A DNA stretch of 64,000 nt from an uncultured Bacteroidales bacterium (GCA_902801475.1 CADCIO010000001.1:1-64000), one strand, 5' to 3'; shown: positions 47,301-57,123, counted from the first letter of the stretch. Made by a program: numbers and translations. Notes: generated by a model not told the origin, from the letters alone.

Positions 47301-50300
47301 ACATCATTAAATACCGAATTAGAGATGACTGAACCCTTCTGAACAGCAGTACCGCTTTCGGTTGTATAATCCTCGTAACAATAGTATTTCACCGACGCTG
47401 ATGCTTCCCTCGAAATTTTCACCACATCGACCTTGGCCTTGTTGGCATCTGAGAGGGCGTTATAGTCCTTCTCGCTGATGTCCTGACCCTGTGCATAAGG
47501 CGTACCATTAGCAATCATGGTCTCTTTGACAATATAGAAGGTCTGGGTGTCATTACCTGCATCGACAGAGAGGCGGGTATAGTGCAACTGGTCGTTACGT
47601 ACCTTCTCATAAGCCTCGCGGGAGATAGATCCACCTGTCGAGATGGTGAGCGGCGAAGTGTTATCGTTATCGTAATAGGTCAGCGTATTTGCTCCATTGT
47701 AGACAGCCTCATATTCTACCGGCTTCACTTCATCATAAGGATGGGCGTATACATTTGTATGCCCCTCTCCTGGATATGCCGGATCAACCAACACGTCGAA
47801 AGCATCGTAATTGAAATCGAACTTGTTACGGTCATCGGTCAGTGAGCACCATGACTTGATGGCACCATAATTCTTACCTGACTGGAAGTATTGTCCGCCG
47901 TAAAGGCCAGGCTCCTTGATGTAGTAAGCAGGCGACAAATGATCTTTAATGTATTCGAGAGCCTGATCTTCATCTATAGGGTCGGCATTAATCTTTCCGT
48001 TATTATATTCCATGTATTTATCTGCCAAGGCATCAAGGTTGGCAACAGTACCAGAAACCAGTTCACCCATCAGCACATACTCTTCGTCACCCAACTGGAT
48101 GGAATTGACGCAGATCCAAGCTGATTGGAAGTTGGATTTGTCAGACAATGCATTGTAAGCGGTCTCACCGATAGCACTTCCTGCCTGGATATTGCCAGAG
48201 TTGGCCAATGCCACGTAGGCAGGTTCGGCATCAGCTTGGTCATCAAATGACATATCCCCAACCGTGGTTTTATAGTCGTCATAAACCTCTTTGGTGATAA
48301 TCTCGCCAACCTCGTACCTGCGCTGACCATAAAGACCTGATTCACCCGTCAGTCTGTAAGTCGGACCTAAGATGTAGTTCGCCTGGGTGGTGGCTGGCAG
48401 TTTATAGGTTTCCTTTGATATCTTGCCACCATTAGATTGGAGGATAGGACTGTACCAATCATCCCAATCCTTCGGGCTGTTCATGTCGAGCGTGAGTACA
48501 TAACCAGTATCGTGGGAGATATTGTTTGATGGATGGAACAGAGTTGTAAGATCTGTCACATCAACGCCTGTAGAGGTCTTCACTACATGACTAGCCGTCT
48601 GGAAGGTCTTCCATGCCGTCTGGGAAGCATCGCCATCATGTACGGAGGCGTCGTTCTCCAACACATACTCGCCAGCCTCATAGGACGTGCCGTCAATCAC
48701 ACATGGATCCACATTGACATAGGTCTCCTTAACGAAATACTTCTTTTCATTATCTGGCAGCTGGTTCCAGTCCCACCATGTAATGACATCATTCAGCTGG
48801 AAGGTTGTACGCTCGTTATCCACTGCCACACCGTTGCTCGAAATCTTACTGCTTTCGCTACGATTTTCATCAGCATAGTAAGCATAGAGGTTCGGTTGTA
48901 CGTTCAACAACTTCAGACGACCATTCGAACCAGCCGTAATGGTGAGCGGTATCTTCACTTCCTTCGAGTAGGCTGAAGCCGAACCAGCGTAAGCGGATAC
49001 CACCTGGTCGTAGATATACACTTCACCCTTGATGAACCAATAGTGAGCTGGCGACGTCACATAGAGACCCTTACTATCCCGATAGACACCATTCGTCGGA
49101 TAGCAGTCATCAACAATGCGCTTCGACTTATGAATAAAGTTACCAGAGGTCTGCCAGTCTTTTAGGTATTCCGTATTTGTACTATAAGTAAAAATCTTTT
49201 TGGTTAGCGCCTCGTTGCCCTGTATTTTATTATAAGGAGACAAAAGGACGTTCGTGAAATTATTATTTTTCGTTTGTACTCCGTGTTCATTGCGGGCATA
49301 GACATAGCCACCACCTTCGATATCCTTCTTCACATTGATTAGGTCGAGTTCGACCACACCCGTGATATCACCATATATCTTGTTAGATGGCGTACTGTTC
49401 TCTGTGGTCAGCTCCAAGAACACACCCGAAGCCAGAGCCACCTGGTTATAAGAAGTTCCATTGTTGCGGTCACGCTTGTCCAGATGGTCAATTTTATACT
49501 CGTAATACTTCTGTGTGTCAACTTTGGGCTCTTCTCCCTCCACATACCTACGTGGGTCGTCAAAGTGTACATCACTGGTCAGGTTGCCCATGTAGTTCAC
49601 CACGCTGTAGATGCCGAAGTAGTTGCCATGAATCTCATCGTCACTATTTGGAGTGAAACGCTGTTGGTTCAGCGACACCTCGCCCACACGGTTGATGGTG
49701 TATTCCGTGGCATCAGCCACATCAGCGACACGGTCCTTGGCACCTTGCAGCACCAAACGGCTACCAAACACTCCACAGAAGTCGGCACGCTGGATGGTGT
49801 TCAACAAACGTCCTGCATAGATGGAGCAGAAACCGTATTGCTTCCAATAAGTATCATTTCTATAGTCACTCGGCAATTTGTTGTATTCATCCTCCTCGAT
49901 TTTATCCCCTGCCGTATGACCATTGTTATCCGTCTGACATACATACTGCAACTTGAAGTAGGCACGTTCACGATTGCTCAACGTCTGGTATTCTTCCAAA
50001 GGAATCTGCTGATTCAAACCATAGTAGTCAGTTCCGTAGTTGGTGATATTCAACTCACGATAACCACCCACCAACGACAAGTTACCACCACCATAGAGTC
50101 CACCAGTATGCTCCGTACCAACAGTAATGAAGTCGTGGTGATAGACATCATAAAGCGTAGCAGTGGTATTACCGAATACCGTTGTGGCATTGCTATAGCT
50201 CTCACTGTTCGACGACACGTTACCTCCGGCAAACACAGCATTGTGGATTTGTACGCCACGCTCTATCTGGTCGTCATCCGTTTTACTGCCCGTATAAAGG

Positions 50301-53300
50301 TTCGTCCAACCAGCATTTGTCTTGTCAGCAGGCAGGGTGTTCAGATAATCGGTAGGCACATAATCGTATGGATGATAAGTTTTCTGGTCATCCCCTGTCG
50401 CTGGATAGGTTACGTCCGTACCGTTTTTCCTAATCTGCAACATCGGAGCGATTACCACTTTGCAGTCTTCTGTCAATTTTTGATCGGCATCATAATAATA
50501 ATAGTGGTTCGGCGAACCGGTACCTTGATCATGAGAGCCAGTAAAATATGATCCGCTATAAACATAACCTACATCGCCACCGCCAAAGACATTACCATAA
50601 CCCTCTGCCAGTCCCTCATCAGTACCAATCTCACCACCATGGATATAGACCTCAGTCCCTCCGAAGACATAGCCATCGGTATAGAAGCCGCGTGTACCAC
50701 CATATCCAAGGATGTTATAGCCCTTACCACCACCAAAAATGTTGCGTTTCACATGACCGTTGTACATCTTGATATGGGTCTTACCAGGATGATAGATAGC
50801 CTTGATCACGCGTTCCTTGTTATCAACACCGCCCTCTTCCGTCGCACCTCGACCAATCGTAGCAATCTCACCACCACCAAAGATACTGTTACGGACGATG
50901 CCACCCCACATCGTGACATGACTCTCGTCAACACTACTGTTATCATCGTAACCACCACCAAAGAGATTTCCACAGTCGGACAAGCGGTCTAATCCCACAT
51001 GGTCTGTCCATGTCTCGTCGTTGACCTTCTCTTCATATTCGCTGGTTTCTGTGTTATAGACGTAGCCAATATAACCATTGTTCAACGTCAAGTTTGAGTG
51101 ACCTATAATTGAACCACCCTCACCACCACCGTAGGCATTACGCTGAAGGGCTGGTACTCCATTGTAGAAACCGTAATCATCAGGAACACTTGTCTGATCT
51201 GGACGGATACCTATGACGACATGCGTCTCACCTGGGATATCTTCCGTTGTTGGGTCACTAATTCCACCTTTATGATAACCCACATTACCTTTCCATCCAC
51301 CACCATAAACGTTACGCGCACTACCACCGGCAATGAAAGCATTGGCACTGGCAGTGAAATTTTCTGCTCCAAAGATATTATAAACAGCACCAGAAGTACC
51401 TGCAGCATAGAGGTCCTTATTCACGATGCCGCCAAGAAGTGCAATATAAGTGGTGCCATAAACATCACCGCTACCAACAAAGATATCATTCTCATTGCCA
51501 AGTCCACCACCATAAGCGTAGTTTCCTACGTATGCACCCTTGTTGATAATGACGTTCGTGTTGTATTTATAGGTCTTTGTTTCCCTGTCGTCCATCTCTG
51601 CAACCCTTGCCAATGGATTAGCAAGGTTGGTATAGGTATTGGTAACATAACCGTTTTTCAATGCATCTAATGGAGTCTTGTTCTCCATCACAGGGTCATA
51701 ACCTCCACCTAAAGACCAAGCGTTTAACCAATCTGCATCAGTGAAAGGAACATCAGGATCAGTATCTTTCTTCTTTGGCCAATAGGTAGGCTTAAAACCT
51801 TTAATATATGCCTGAACACTCTCAGTGCTCATCACACCACCGGCCTCACCACCGCCATAGACCTCCCATACGTTAGCACCATCTTTCAAATTGACCTCCG
51901 TGTATTCATTCCACGTTTGAGAACCACAACCTGCACCATAAATGGTGGCTGTAGTCATACCATATTGATGATTTTTCTGTCTGACAGGGGCTTCGATATT
52001 GATTTTACCATAGAGGGTACGACGGGCATAATTGTTACCACCGTAGATGGCTCCCTTCGTCAATTCTGTTGCAGGATTAGAGATCAGGTAAGCATCCTCA
52101 CTCTGTGTCAGATAGTTCACATTGGCCTCATATACATCACAAGGCTTATAGGCATCACTACCGTATGCCCCACCAAAGATACTACCAATCTGGATGGTGG
52201 AACCTTCTGGTACATTAACAATGGTGCGGCGAGTGACACCCTCGTTGCAACTAGCACCATAGGCTGCACCAATCTGTCCGCGTACAAGATCAATGACGGT
52301 GGAGGCAGTGACCCCATCGGCATTGGCAGCCGCTATTTCGGGATTGAGTGCGGGCATGACTTCAACCTCTTCATTGTTGACCGTTCTGGTCGTTGCCACC
52401 TCATTACGCATACCCAATCCGCAGTAGTCGCCAGCGCCAAACACCTCCATATTCTGATACGTTGTGATGTTTTGCGGTATGTCTATCAAGACATAACTCC
52501 TATCCTGCATCATGTCACGATCGGAGTCACCAGTATAACCTTGTCCACCACCATAAATCCTATTCACCGCATTACGGGTATGACTGATGGGCCTAAAGTT
52601 GATAAAAGCATTGATCATGCGAGGCTTAGTGAAGCCTGCTTTGGCAAGACCGATATTGCTATCTGTTGTTTCTGTGTCTCCTGTCGTATAAGTATAATTC
52701 TTAAAATGCGGGTCTTTATAATCATACACACCATAACAACCTCCATAGATGTTCTCCACACGCCCCTGCAGGAATTCCATATAGGCAGAAGCATTGGTGA
52801 CATCAGGATTAGGATTGGAATCGTTCTCTCCGACCTGCTTATTCTTTGGATTATAAACCTTACCCAGAACATCATTAGAGCTGACGCGATCCTTGAAATT
52901 GGTCAGTCCAAAGATGTGCCCACCAAGGTCATTGCCACCATAGACGTGGTCACGAATCCAGGGGAAGCCACCTCCATCCGTATAAGTTCCATCGTTGTTT
53001 GCCTGACGTCCAATATACGTTTCGGTATGTCCCAAAATGTCGGCATTACAGCTACCTGCAAAGGAGTTGAAGATACGACCGTTACCCAGATTGATATGGG
53101 TACTGCCCGCAATCAGTCCTTCAAAGCTTCCACCATAAATAAATTCAGCCTCTGCCATATCTTGGTCATCTGTATGGCCTCGATAAACACCTTCATTGCT
53201 ACCTCTCAGGTTGATATAGGTGCTATAAGCCTCATTGGGTTCGTATGTCAGATCATGTATATTGGGATTTGTAGCGTTTTCTTGGTGACTGACAGCCCTA

Positions 53301-55876
53301 CCAATCGCTCCCTGCTCACCGCCACCGAATATCTGGAAAGTGTAACCAGCATTGAGGTTGATGGTCGCGCTACCCCAAATCTCAGAGTCACCACCATAGC
53401 CGCCACCGAATACATTCAATGCGCGACCCAACACATCCATACCCTGCTCACCAAGAAGAACACCTGTGTAACGCTTTTTGATATTGTAGTTTCCATCATA
53501 CAACTTGGCTTCACCCTCCGTCTCCTCTATCTCGTCGAAGATGGCATTCTCACCCTTGCGGTCCACAAGCGACGCATTCAGGTTGATGACCACATTACCG
53601 TTCACGTGACCATTACTATAACAACCGCCATAGATGTTTCCACCATGGAAGCGACGATGAAGGTCGGTGTTTGCATCATAAGGCTTGACCGTGGTTGGGG
53701 CAACAGAGGCCATCGGTGTGTATGTCTTGGTGGTTGTATCGAAAGTTCTACCGTCAACAGTGTTCCACTCCAATATGCGGTTGCCATTGTCATCCAATTC
53801 ATATTGCTCATTACCATTCGCATCTAAGATTGGAGCATAACTAGCATCTCTTGTGATTTTCCAACGTTTGGGCTGAATCTTCAGACCACCGAAATTAAGC
53901 ACCAACTTGTTACCTGTACCCTCTTCGGGGTCTCCCAACAATCCACCCAAATATTGAGTGTTATAATCAGACTGATAAACATTAGCCTCATTACTGCCAC
54001 CCACGACTTTGTTGTAGATGACCACCTTGTCATTGAAACTCACATTAAAGGCACCATTTCGCTTCATACTACCCACGTTACCGCCGCAATAGAAAGAACC
54101 GAAATAGGTAGAATAAGGTACATAATCGGGGTCGAAAGTAACATCTGGATCAATCATCATGGCACATCCGTCCATATACTTGTCAAACTGTTCATGATTT
54201 GTCAAGTCCATGGAGTTAAACTTATTAGTAGATCCGCTCACGGTACTTCGTAACGTGCGCAGAACACCTTCCGGTATTCCATTCGCTTCATCCTTTTCAT
54301 TGGTCTTCACCATATTGGCTCCATTATTGCCCAAAAACACATTGTCGGCAATGACATACGAACCAATCTTCAGCTGGGATGTGGCACGTTTGTTTGGATC
54401 ATCGTTTCGCAATGTGGCACTATTACCACCACAATAGATAGCACCACCGATGACCGTCTTTTTACTTTCAGTTCCTACAACATGAATGGATACTGCTTCG
54501 GCATTAGGACGGAATGCATTCAACGCATCTACAGAGGAACTTGAACCAGGATCATAGTAAAAGTCTTTATACTCATCGAGTTCTTTTAAATCAATATTAT
54601 CCGTATAGGCATAGGAACCATTTCCCCCACCATACACATCACCTTTGATACTGCTACGAATACCGATAGCATTGCCCCCATAAACATTACCAGAAATATC
54701 GTTACCCCCATATACATTATTAATATCACCAGCTAAAACCAACACACGAGCCGCATAGTTTGCAGGGAAAGAATAGGATGTACCGCCAACCGTTATGTTT
54801 TCGGCTAATAACGTATTCCTATTGGGATTAACATCAGCCATACGACAACCTCCATACACATTATCAATATGCATGTTATTACTATTAATGGCCAACAAGA
54901 TACCACCTTTGCCATTATCATAATAAGTCATATTACCAGCATTGCCACCGGAATAGAGGTCACGAATCCATCCCCGCTTAAGATGCCACGTGGGTCGAAT
55001 GGCCATCTCTGCCACATTATTACCGCCAAAGACACGAGAGAACTGGAATGACGAACTGTTGGCATGTAACTGCGTCGTGTTGAGACCCATTAACTTCAAG
55101 CGGGTTCCTGCTTCATCGTTCAATATATCCGTTCCATTTGCATCAGTGATACTCGTCGTCACACTACTCTCGTTGTCAATACAAATGTCTGTAGCACCTG
55201 TCACCGTCGCGCAATTACCACCACCAAAGAGATATGCTATAGTACCGCCTCTAATTTCAAGATAGGTCTTGCCCAGTTCAGGCTTTTCAACATCCTCAAT
55301 CGTTACATTGTTGAGCGTGACATCATATTTGTCATTATCTTTCTTTGCTGAGTACTCATAATTGCCATTTCCGCCACCATAAAGCTGACCGATGAACATG
55401 TGGTGCTGTGTTTCGCCCGTATCAGCCTCTTTTTCTTTGGTGGTGAGAACAAAGGCTCCATACTGCTTTGTATTCTCCCCTTCTGTTTCTGTGATTTGAT
55501 TGGTGACTGCATGCTTAAGTTCTTCTGGTATGGCATCTGTAGTTTGGACAGATTGTCCTACTTTTCCCGCAATATCATTGCCACCATAAACCACATTGAT
55601 AATGATGTCGTTGCTCATGTGCTCGCCGTCGATATTGACGAAAGTACTGCCACCCACGTTGGCCATACGGGCACCGCCAAAGACAGCGTTGATGTCACCG
55701 GCACATACGGTCACATTTGTATTGCCCGTCATATCACCAGCATTGCCGCCACCATATACATTGCCACCAATGGTAATTTGCGCTACGCAAAATGACAAAT
55801 GACAAATGACAAATGATAAAGTTATCATCCATCGCCTTGAGCATTTACAATTATGTATGTAGCGCATTATATTCAT
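44132..55876 (-). CDS. Giant glycine-rich repeat surface protein A (3,914 residues) with T9SS sorting domain
   Basis: The signal peptide has a basic n-region (CKCSRRWM) and a core LSFVICHLSFCVAQ encoded by a 7-base-period array; ATG 55874-55876 gives the fuller n-region, and 55828 is the alternative. From the mature N-terminus to about 50050 there are about 40 copies of [VI][YF]GGGxxGxV, for example NVYGGGNAGDMTGNTNVTV. Next is a region of about 10 'GxxISxxxYNxLsdxxK' units (50010-47215), a GLUG-like patch (YTVTGLNNSLFGTLCGSVYN) and a long unique part. The last about 80 residues are a type IX sorting domain (DVLIVNTSGQTIGSF, GVYILRAAGGKYNKKVTVK). Probably exported by T9SS and attached to the cell surface. 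It begins 26 bases after the fimbrillin gene. Confidence 0.9.
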   Translation of the reverse strand: MNIMRYIHNCKCSRRWMITLSFVICHLSFCVAQITIGGNVYGGGNAGDMTGNTNVTVCAGDINAVFGGARMANVGGSTFVNIDGEHMSNDIIINVVYGGNDIAGKVGQSVQTTDAIPEELKHAVTNQITETEGENTKQYGAFVLTTKEKEADTGETQHHMFIGQLYGGGNGNYEYSAKKDNDKYDVTLNNVTIEDVEKPELGKTYLEIRGGTIAYLFGGGNCATVTGATDICIDNESSVTTSITDANGTDILNDEAGTRLKLMGLNTTQLHANSSSFQFSRVFGGNNVAEMAIRPTWHLKRGWIRDLYSGGNAGNMTYYDNGKGGILLAINSNNMHIDNVYGGCRMADVNPNRNTLLAENITVGGTSYSFPANYAARVLVLAGDINNVYGGNDISGNVYGGNAIGIRSSIKGDVYGGGNGSYAYTDNIDLKELDEYKDFYYDPGSSSSVDALNAFRPNAEAVSIHVVGTESKKTVIGGAIYCGGNSATLRNDDPNKRATSQLKIGSYVIADNVFLGNNGANMVKTNEKDEANGIPEGVLRTLRSTVSGSTNKFNSMDLTNHEQFDKYMDGCAMMIDPDVTFDPDYVPYSTYFGSFYCGGNVGSMKRNGAFNVSFNDKVVIYNKVVGGSNEANVYQSDYNTQYLGGLLGDPEEGTGNKLVLNFGGLKIQPKRWKITRDASYAPILDANGNEQYELDDNGNRILEWNTVDGRTFDTTTKTYTPMASVAPTTVKPYDANTDLHRRFHGGNIYGGCYSNGHVNGNVVINLNASLVDRKGENAIFDEIEETEGEAKLYDGNYNIKKRYTGVLLGEQGMDVLGRALNVFGGGYGGDSEIWGSATINLNAGYTFQIFGGGEQGAIGRAVSHQENATNPNIHDLTYEPNEAYSTYINLRGSNEGVYRGHTDDQDMAEAEFIYGGSFEGLIAGSTHINLGNGRIFNSFAGSCNADILGHTETYIGRQANNDGTYTDGGGFPWIRDHVYGGNDLGGHIFGLTNFKDRVSSNDVLGKVYNPKNKQVGENDSNPNPDVTNASAYMEFLQGRVENIYGGCYGVYDYKDPHFKNYTYTTGDTETTDSNIGLAKAGFTKPRMINAFINFRPISHTRNAVNRIYGGGQGYTGDSDRDMMQDRSYVLIDIPQNITTYQNMEVFGAGDYCGLGMRNEVATTRTVNNEEVEVMPALNPEIAAANADGVTASTVIDLVRGQIGAAYGASCNEGVTRRTIVNVPEGSTIQIGSIFGGAYGSDAYKPCDVYEANVNYLTQSEDAYLISNPATELTKGAIYGGNNYARRTLYGKINIEAPVRQKNHQYGMTTATIYGAGCGSQTWNEYTEVNLKDGANVWEVYGGGEAGGVMSTESVQAYIKGFKPTYWPKKKDTDPDVPFTDADWLNAWSLGGGYDPVMENKTPLDALKNGYVTNTYTNLANPLARVAEMDDRETKTYKYNTNVIINKGAYVGNYAYGGGLGNENDIFVGSGDVYGTTYIALLGGIVNKDLYAAGTSGAVYNIFGAENFTASANAFIAGGSARNVYGGGWKGNVGYHKGGISDPTTEDIPGETHVVIGIRPDQTSVPDDYGFYNGVPALQRNAYGGGEGGSIIGHSNLTLNNGYIGYVYNTETSEYEEKVNDETWTDHVGLDRLSDCGNLFGGGYDDNSSVDESHVTMWGGIVRNSIFGGGEIATIGRGATEEGGVDNKERVIKAIYHPGKTHIKMYNGHVKRNIFGGGKGYNILGYGGTRGFYTDGYVFGGTEVYIHGGEIGTDEGLAEGYGNVFGGGDVGYVYSGSYFTGSHDQGTGSPNHYYYYDADQKLTEDCKVVIAPMLQIRKNGTDVTYPATGDDQKTYHPYDYVPTDYLNTLPADKTNAGWTNLYTGSKTDDDQIERGVQIHNAVFAGGNVSSNSESYSNATTVFGNTTATLYDVYHHDFITVGTEHTGGLYGGGNLSLVGGYRELNITNYGTDYYGLNQQIPLEEYQTLSNRERAYFKLQYVCQTDNNGHTAGDKIEEDEYNKLPSDYRNDTYWKQYGFCSIYAGRLLNTIQRADFCGVFGSRLVLQGAKDRVADVADATEYTINRVGEVSLNQQRFTPNSDDEIHGNYFGIYSVVNYMGNLTSDVHFDDPRRYVEGEEPKVDTQKYYEYKIDHLDKRDRNNGTSYNQVALASGVFLELTTENSTPSNKIYGDITGVVELDLINVKKDIEGGGYVYARNEHGVQTKNNNFTNVLLSPYNKIQGNEALTKKIFTYSTNTEYLKDWQTSGNFIHKSKRIVDDCYPTNGVYRDSKGLYVTSPAHYWFIKGEVYIYDQVVSAYAGSASAYSKEVKIPLTITAGSNGRLKLLNVQPNLYAYYADENRSESSKISSNGVAVDNERTTFQLNDVITWWDWNQLPDNEKKYFVKETYVNVDPCVIDGTSYEAGEYVLENDASVHDGDASQTAWKTFQTASHVVKTSTGVDVTDLTTLFHPSNNISHDTGYVLTLDMNSPKDWDDWYSPILQSNGGKISKETYKLPATTQANYILGPTYRLTGESGLYGQRRYEVGEIITKEVYDDYKTTVGDMSFDDQADAEPAYVALANSGNIQAGSAIGETAYNALSDKSNFQSAWICVNSIQLGDEEYVLMGELVSGTVANLDALADKYMEYNNGKINADPIDEDQALEYIKDHLSPAYYIKEPGLYGGQYFQSGKNYGAIKSWCSLTDDRNKFDFNYDAFDVLVDPAYPGEGHTNVYAHPYDEVKPVEYEAVYNGANTLTYYDNDNTSPLTISTGGSISREAYEKVRNDQLHYTRLSVDAGNDTQTFYIVKETMIANGTPYAQGQDISEKDYNALSDANKAKVDVVKISREASASVKYYCYEDYTTESGTAVQKGSVISNSVFNDVPNYQKYFSIQGSEPTETTTLYVSRESNAKDVTSEKVISVVYQYTYYEPDDEGEGVSLVNELHVLNIHLQLESGAPEIGPLNAPPAVLPGNTVGLKAPSVNPGLYEILTSGWELFKDEDDAQLHRNGTPFINNGTPLYWYQNQKVWLAFYSKTYLGKTYSNYVPLSVANYHDLDAIMKDKEHHLYVDHPGVMRNSKIYIDNRDCESDETKSELDLLKDFFDLSVSGLDGHASLDDHVKGGADLEFILNSNVSPKKYTSWTPVGDANQCFEGNFHGDGYTVTGLNNSLFGTLCGSVYNLGVTGSFTSAGVADTGDGYVENCWINTTGTPDVNVRAVFGNPSRSSGIQLVNSYYQKGKEYNTTNNGRGIATPMTDQEFYNGTVAYNLNGFYLNKRYYDKKQTSGTEYKYLTEVDGTLSENLITGYYPDSYAFYPLDDKKRKDHYGNYSYVEDRYSDGDFRYADGSIPETVETRMRTIASETSVTTAFAPIWPDDYLYFGQNLNYGWGDVHQDEPGHITGANRVYRAPAYFRNSEMSVAHFNSNAFIVAHSKPKTVTDTNWKMAYPNMTAIDFAGYNDALNGVSSYALGMQSSGKFYPPLLDDDGLTDITINDETQNLLVYAPSADDNKATYGVLSTNFIEPVFDDYYDTSNYHRVEKALASSVKGHLVESGQIATNDHLLVDKEEFYCPIQYDFTGGKRMWYQRQPDNHVDIDWSGTTRTTKGWEAVSLPFTAELVSTQQKGEITHFYEGSTTGHEYWLREYAGGSPDPDDKKVFVANFNKLEAGSEMKSDANTFLWDYYYSNQLRRDANTDFYQEYYKTTRTYNDYPYMMAGTPYIIGFPGSRYYEFDLSGEFEPEHTYAAIDKLDEQIITFASAPNVTIRVSDDEMAGVTKGDFAFKPNYLKETLESVTGTSTLPSNYYLNTAGDAYVDEGEGDIVVLPFRPFFETATSGGGNAKKRNAVRRIIFAQDENSFGFEENDPRQGEVGGELIFYVKGVVIGAESSLRNATDVLIVNTSGQTIGSFTINPGETIETPVPSTGVYILRAAGGKYNKKVTVK
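47215..50010 (-). repeat. Second repeat class inside giant protein A ('ISxxxYNxLsdxxK' units)
   Basis: Diverged units of about 45-90 residues share 'Y..G..I(S/T)...Y..L......K..Y', for example IPLEEYQTLSNRERAYF, EDEYNKLPSDYRNDTYW, ISREAYEKVRNDQLHY and ISEKDYNALSDANKAKV. About ten can be picked out by eye. They separate the GGG solenoid from the C-terminal part. Confidence 0.55.
55792..55819. repeat. 7-base-period array encoding the signal-peptide core of giant protein A
   Basis: Words ATGACAA, ATGACAA, ATGACAA, ATGATAA in strict 7-base steps. Read on the minus strand they give LSFVICHLSF, the hydrophobic core of the signal peptide. Confidence 0.85.
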
Positions 55877-55902
55877 TATTCTTAACTTTAATTTTAAAAA
55901 TC

Positions 55903-57090
55903 TTAATCGTCAATGACAACAAACTTTTCTCCTGGGTCATCCAGATCATCTTCCGACATCACGTACAAGTAAGTCGGCTCCACCTTCAACTTCACCGTAT
56001 GAATCTGACCTGATTTCAAATCACCAACCGTTATCTTGTTGACAGCCTTCTGATTTTCGCGTATCAGGTTGTCTTTCTTATCATAAACATTGTAGGTCGT
56101 TTCCAACTGATAGTTCGTATTGGTGGAGGGAGCCATACATGCCAAGAATTTCGTCGATGTTGTCGTCAAATACATATTGTCTTTAATGTGCAATTCTGCA
56201 GGAACTGGATCCGTACCACTCTCTGTTTCAAATTCCACATGCCCACCTACATAATGGTTGCTGGCATCTTTTATCGGACTGATGGGGTTACTCCCATCTT
56301 GATTCGCCACAATAGTCACTGTCGCCTTGACGGTCTTGACTACAGTGGTGGATCCAGGTGCTGGCACTGGTGTCAACTTGACGGATGTCACTTCAATTTT
56401 CCGCAGTTCTGCATATTGAGTTCCTAAACTCATCTGAAATTCCATCCCCGCATAGAGGTGATCTATCAGCAGGAAAAGGTTATCACCGTCATTGGTATGG
56501 TAGTCAAACTTACCCAATGTCATACTCTCTGGAAAAGACTTATTACCTTCTGCACTACCATATCCCTGTGCCCCCACAACGATGCAAATGTCATCAGGTG
56601 TCACAGCATTCAAACCCGTGAGTGTCAAGACGGCACCCTTGGCATAATCCGCAGGATTCTCATCAGTCGTATCATCATACGGCGCAATCGTCACACTACT
56701 GCCCACATCCTCCTTCGGCATAAAGCCATAGAAATAATATTGACCATCTTTCAGCGGAATGGTCGAAACCCATGTATGGTTAGCACCCGATTTCTCGTAA
56801 TTGAACAAGCAAGGAACATATTTACTCTCCTCTCCCGTTGAAGTCATATACCCTTGAATCTGGGCAATGGGAGTCAGCGCAGCAGCATAATCATATAGCA
56901 CATAATCATCAGGGAGCGTTGTGCGCGTTGCCAATGGTGTGACATCTTCATATTGACGGGGGCTCAACGATATATGCACCTCATGCGTGTTCTGTGGAGC
57001 AGGTTCGCTGTCTTCCGTACAGCCACAGAACCATCCCACTGCACTCATGCAGAGCAATCCGTTCAGTAATATGTTCAATAGCTTCTTCAT
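55903..57090 (-). CDS. Fimbrillin-family lipoprotein
   Basis: 395 residues. The N-terminus MKKLLNILLNGLLCMSAVGW ends in a Cys box (FCGC-TED), consistent with a lipoprotein. The mature part follows the fimbrillin pattern: early HEVHISLSPRQYEDVTPLAT with a possible RgpB-like Arg site (ATRTTLPDDY), YYFYGFMPKEDVGSSVTIAP in the middle, and late strands such as GDLKSGQIHTVKLKVEPTYL. Likely a minor or tip subunit of a type V pilus, matured at the outer membrane. It is last of the fimbrial set and 26 bases before giant protein A. Confidence 0.72.
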   Translation of the reverse strand: MKKLLNILLNGLLCMSAVGWFCGCTEDSEPAPQNTHEVHISLSPRQYEDVTPLATRTTLPDDYVLYDYAAALTPIAQIQGYMTSTGEESKYVPCLFNYEKSGANHTWVSTIPLKDGQYYFYGFMPKEDVGSSVTIAPYDDTTDENPADYAKGAVLTLTGLNAVTPDDICIVVGAQGYGSAEGNKSFPESMTLGKFDYHTNDGDNLFLLIDHLYAGMEFQMSLGTQYAELRKIEVTSVKLTPVPAPGSTTVVKTVKATVTIVANQDGSNPISPIKDASNHYVGGHVEFETESGTDPVPAELHIKDNMYLTTTSTKFLACMAPSTNTNYQLETTYNVYDKKDNLIRENQKAVNKITVGDLKSGQIHTVKLKVEPTYLYVMSEDDLDDPGEKFVVIDD

Positions 57091-57123
57091 TCTCTAAACG
57101 CTAATCTCTAAACTTTCAACTCA
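57091..57123. repeat. 7-base-period array between two fimbrial genes
   Basis: Words TCTCTAA, ACGCTAA, TCTCTAA, ACTTTCA fill the 30-base gap from the fimbrillin start codon to the stop of the next gene upstream. The CTAAACG and CTTTCAAC words recall those at 25152 and 58332. Confidence 0.65.

Noticed and set aside
51917-53827. Long plus-strand open frame (636 codons) opposite giant gene A
   Set aside because: It mirrors the repeat codons of the giant gene. The predicted protein is rich in Ile, Thr, Val and His without any domain, and similar antisense frames run along both giants.
55400-55795. Plus-strand frame of 131 codons near the start of giant gene A
   Set aside because: It is antisense to the signal and first GGG repeats, with no start context or homology.
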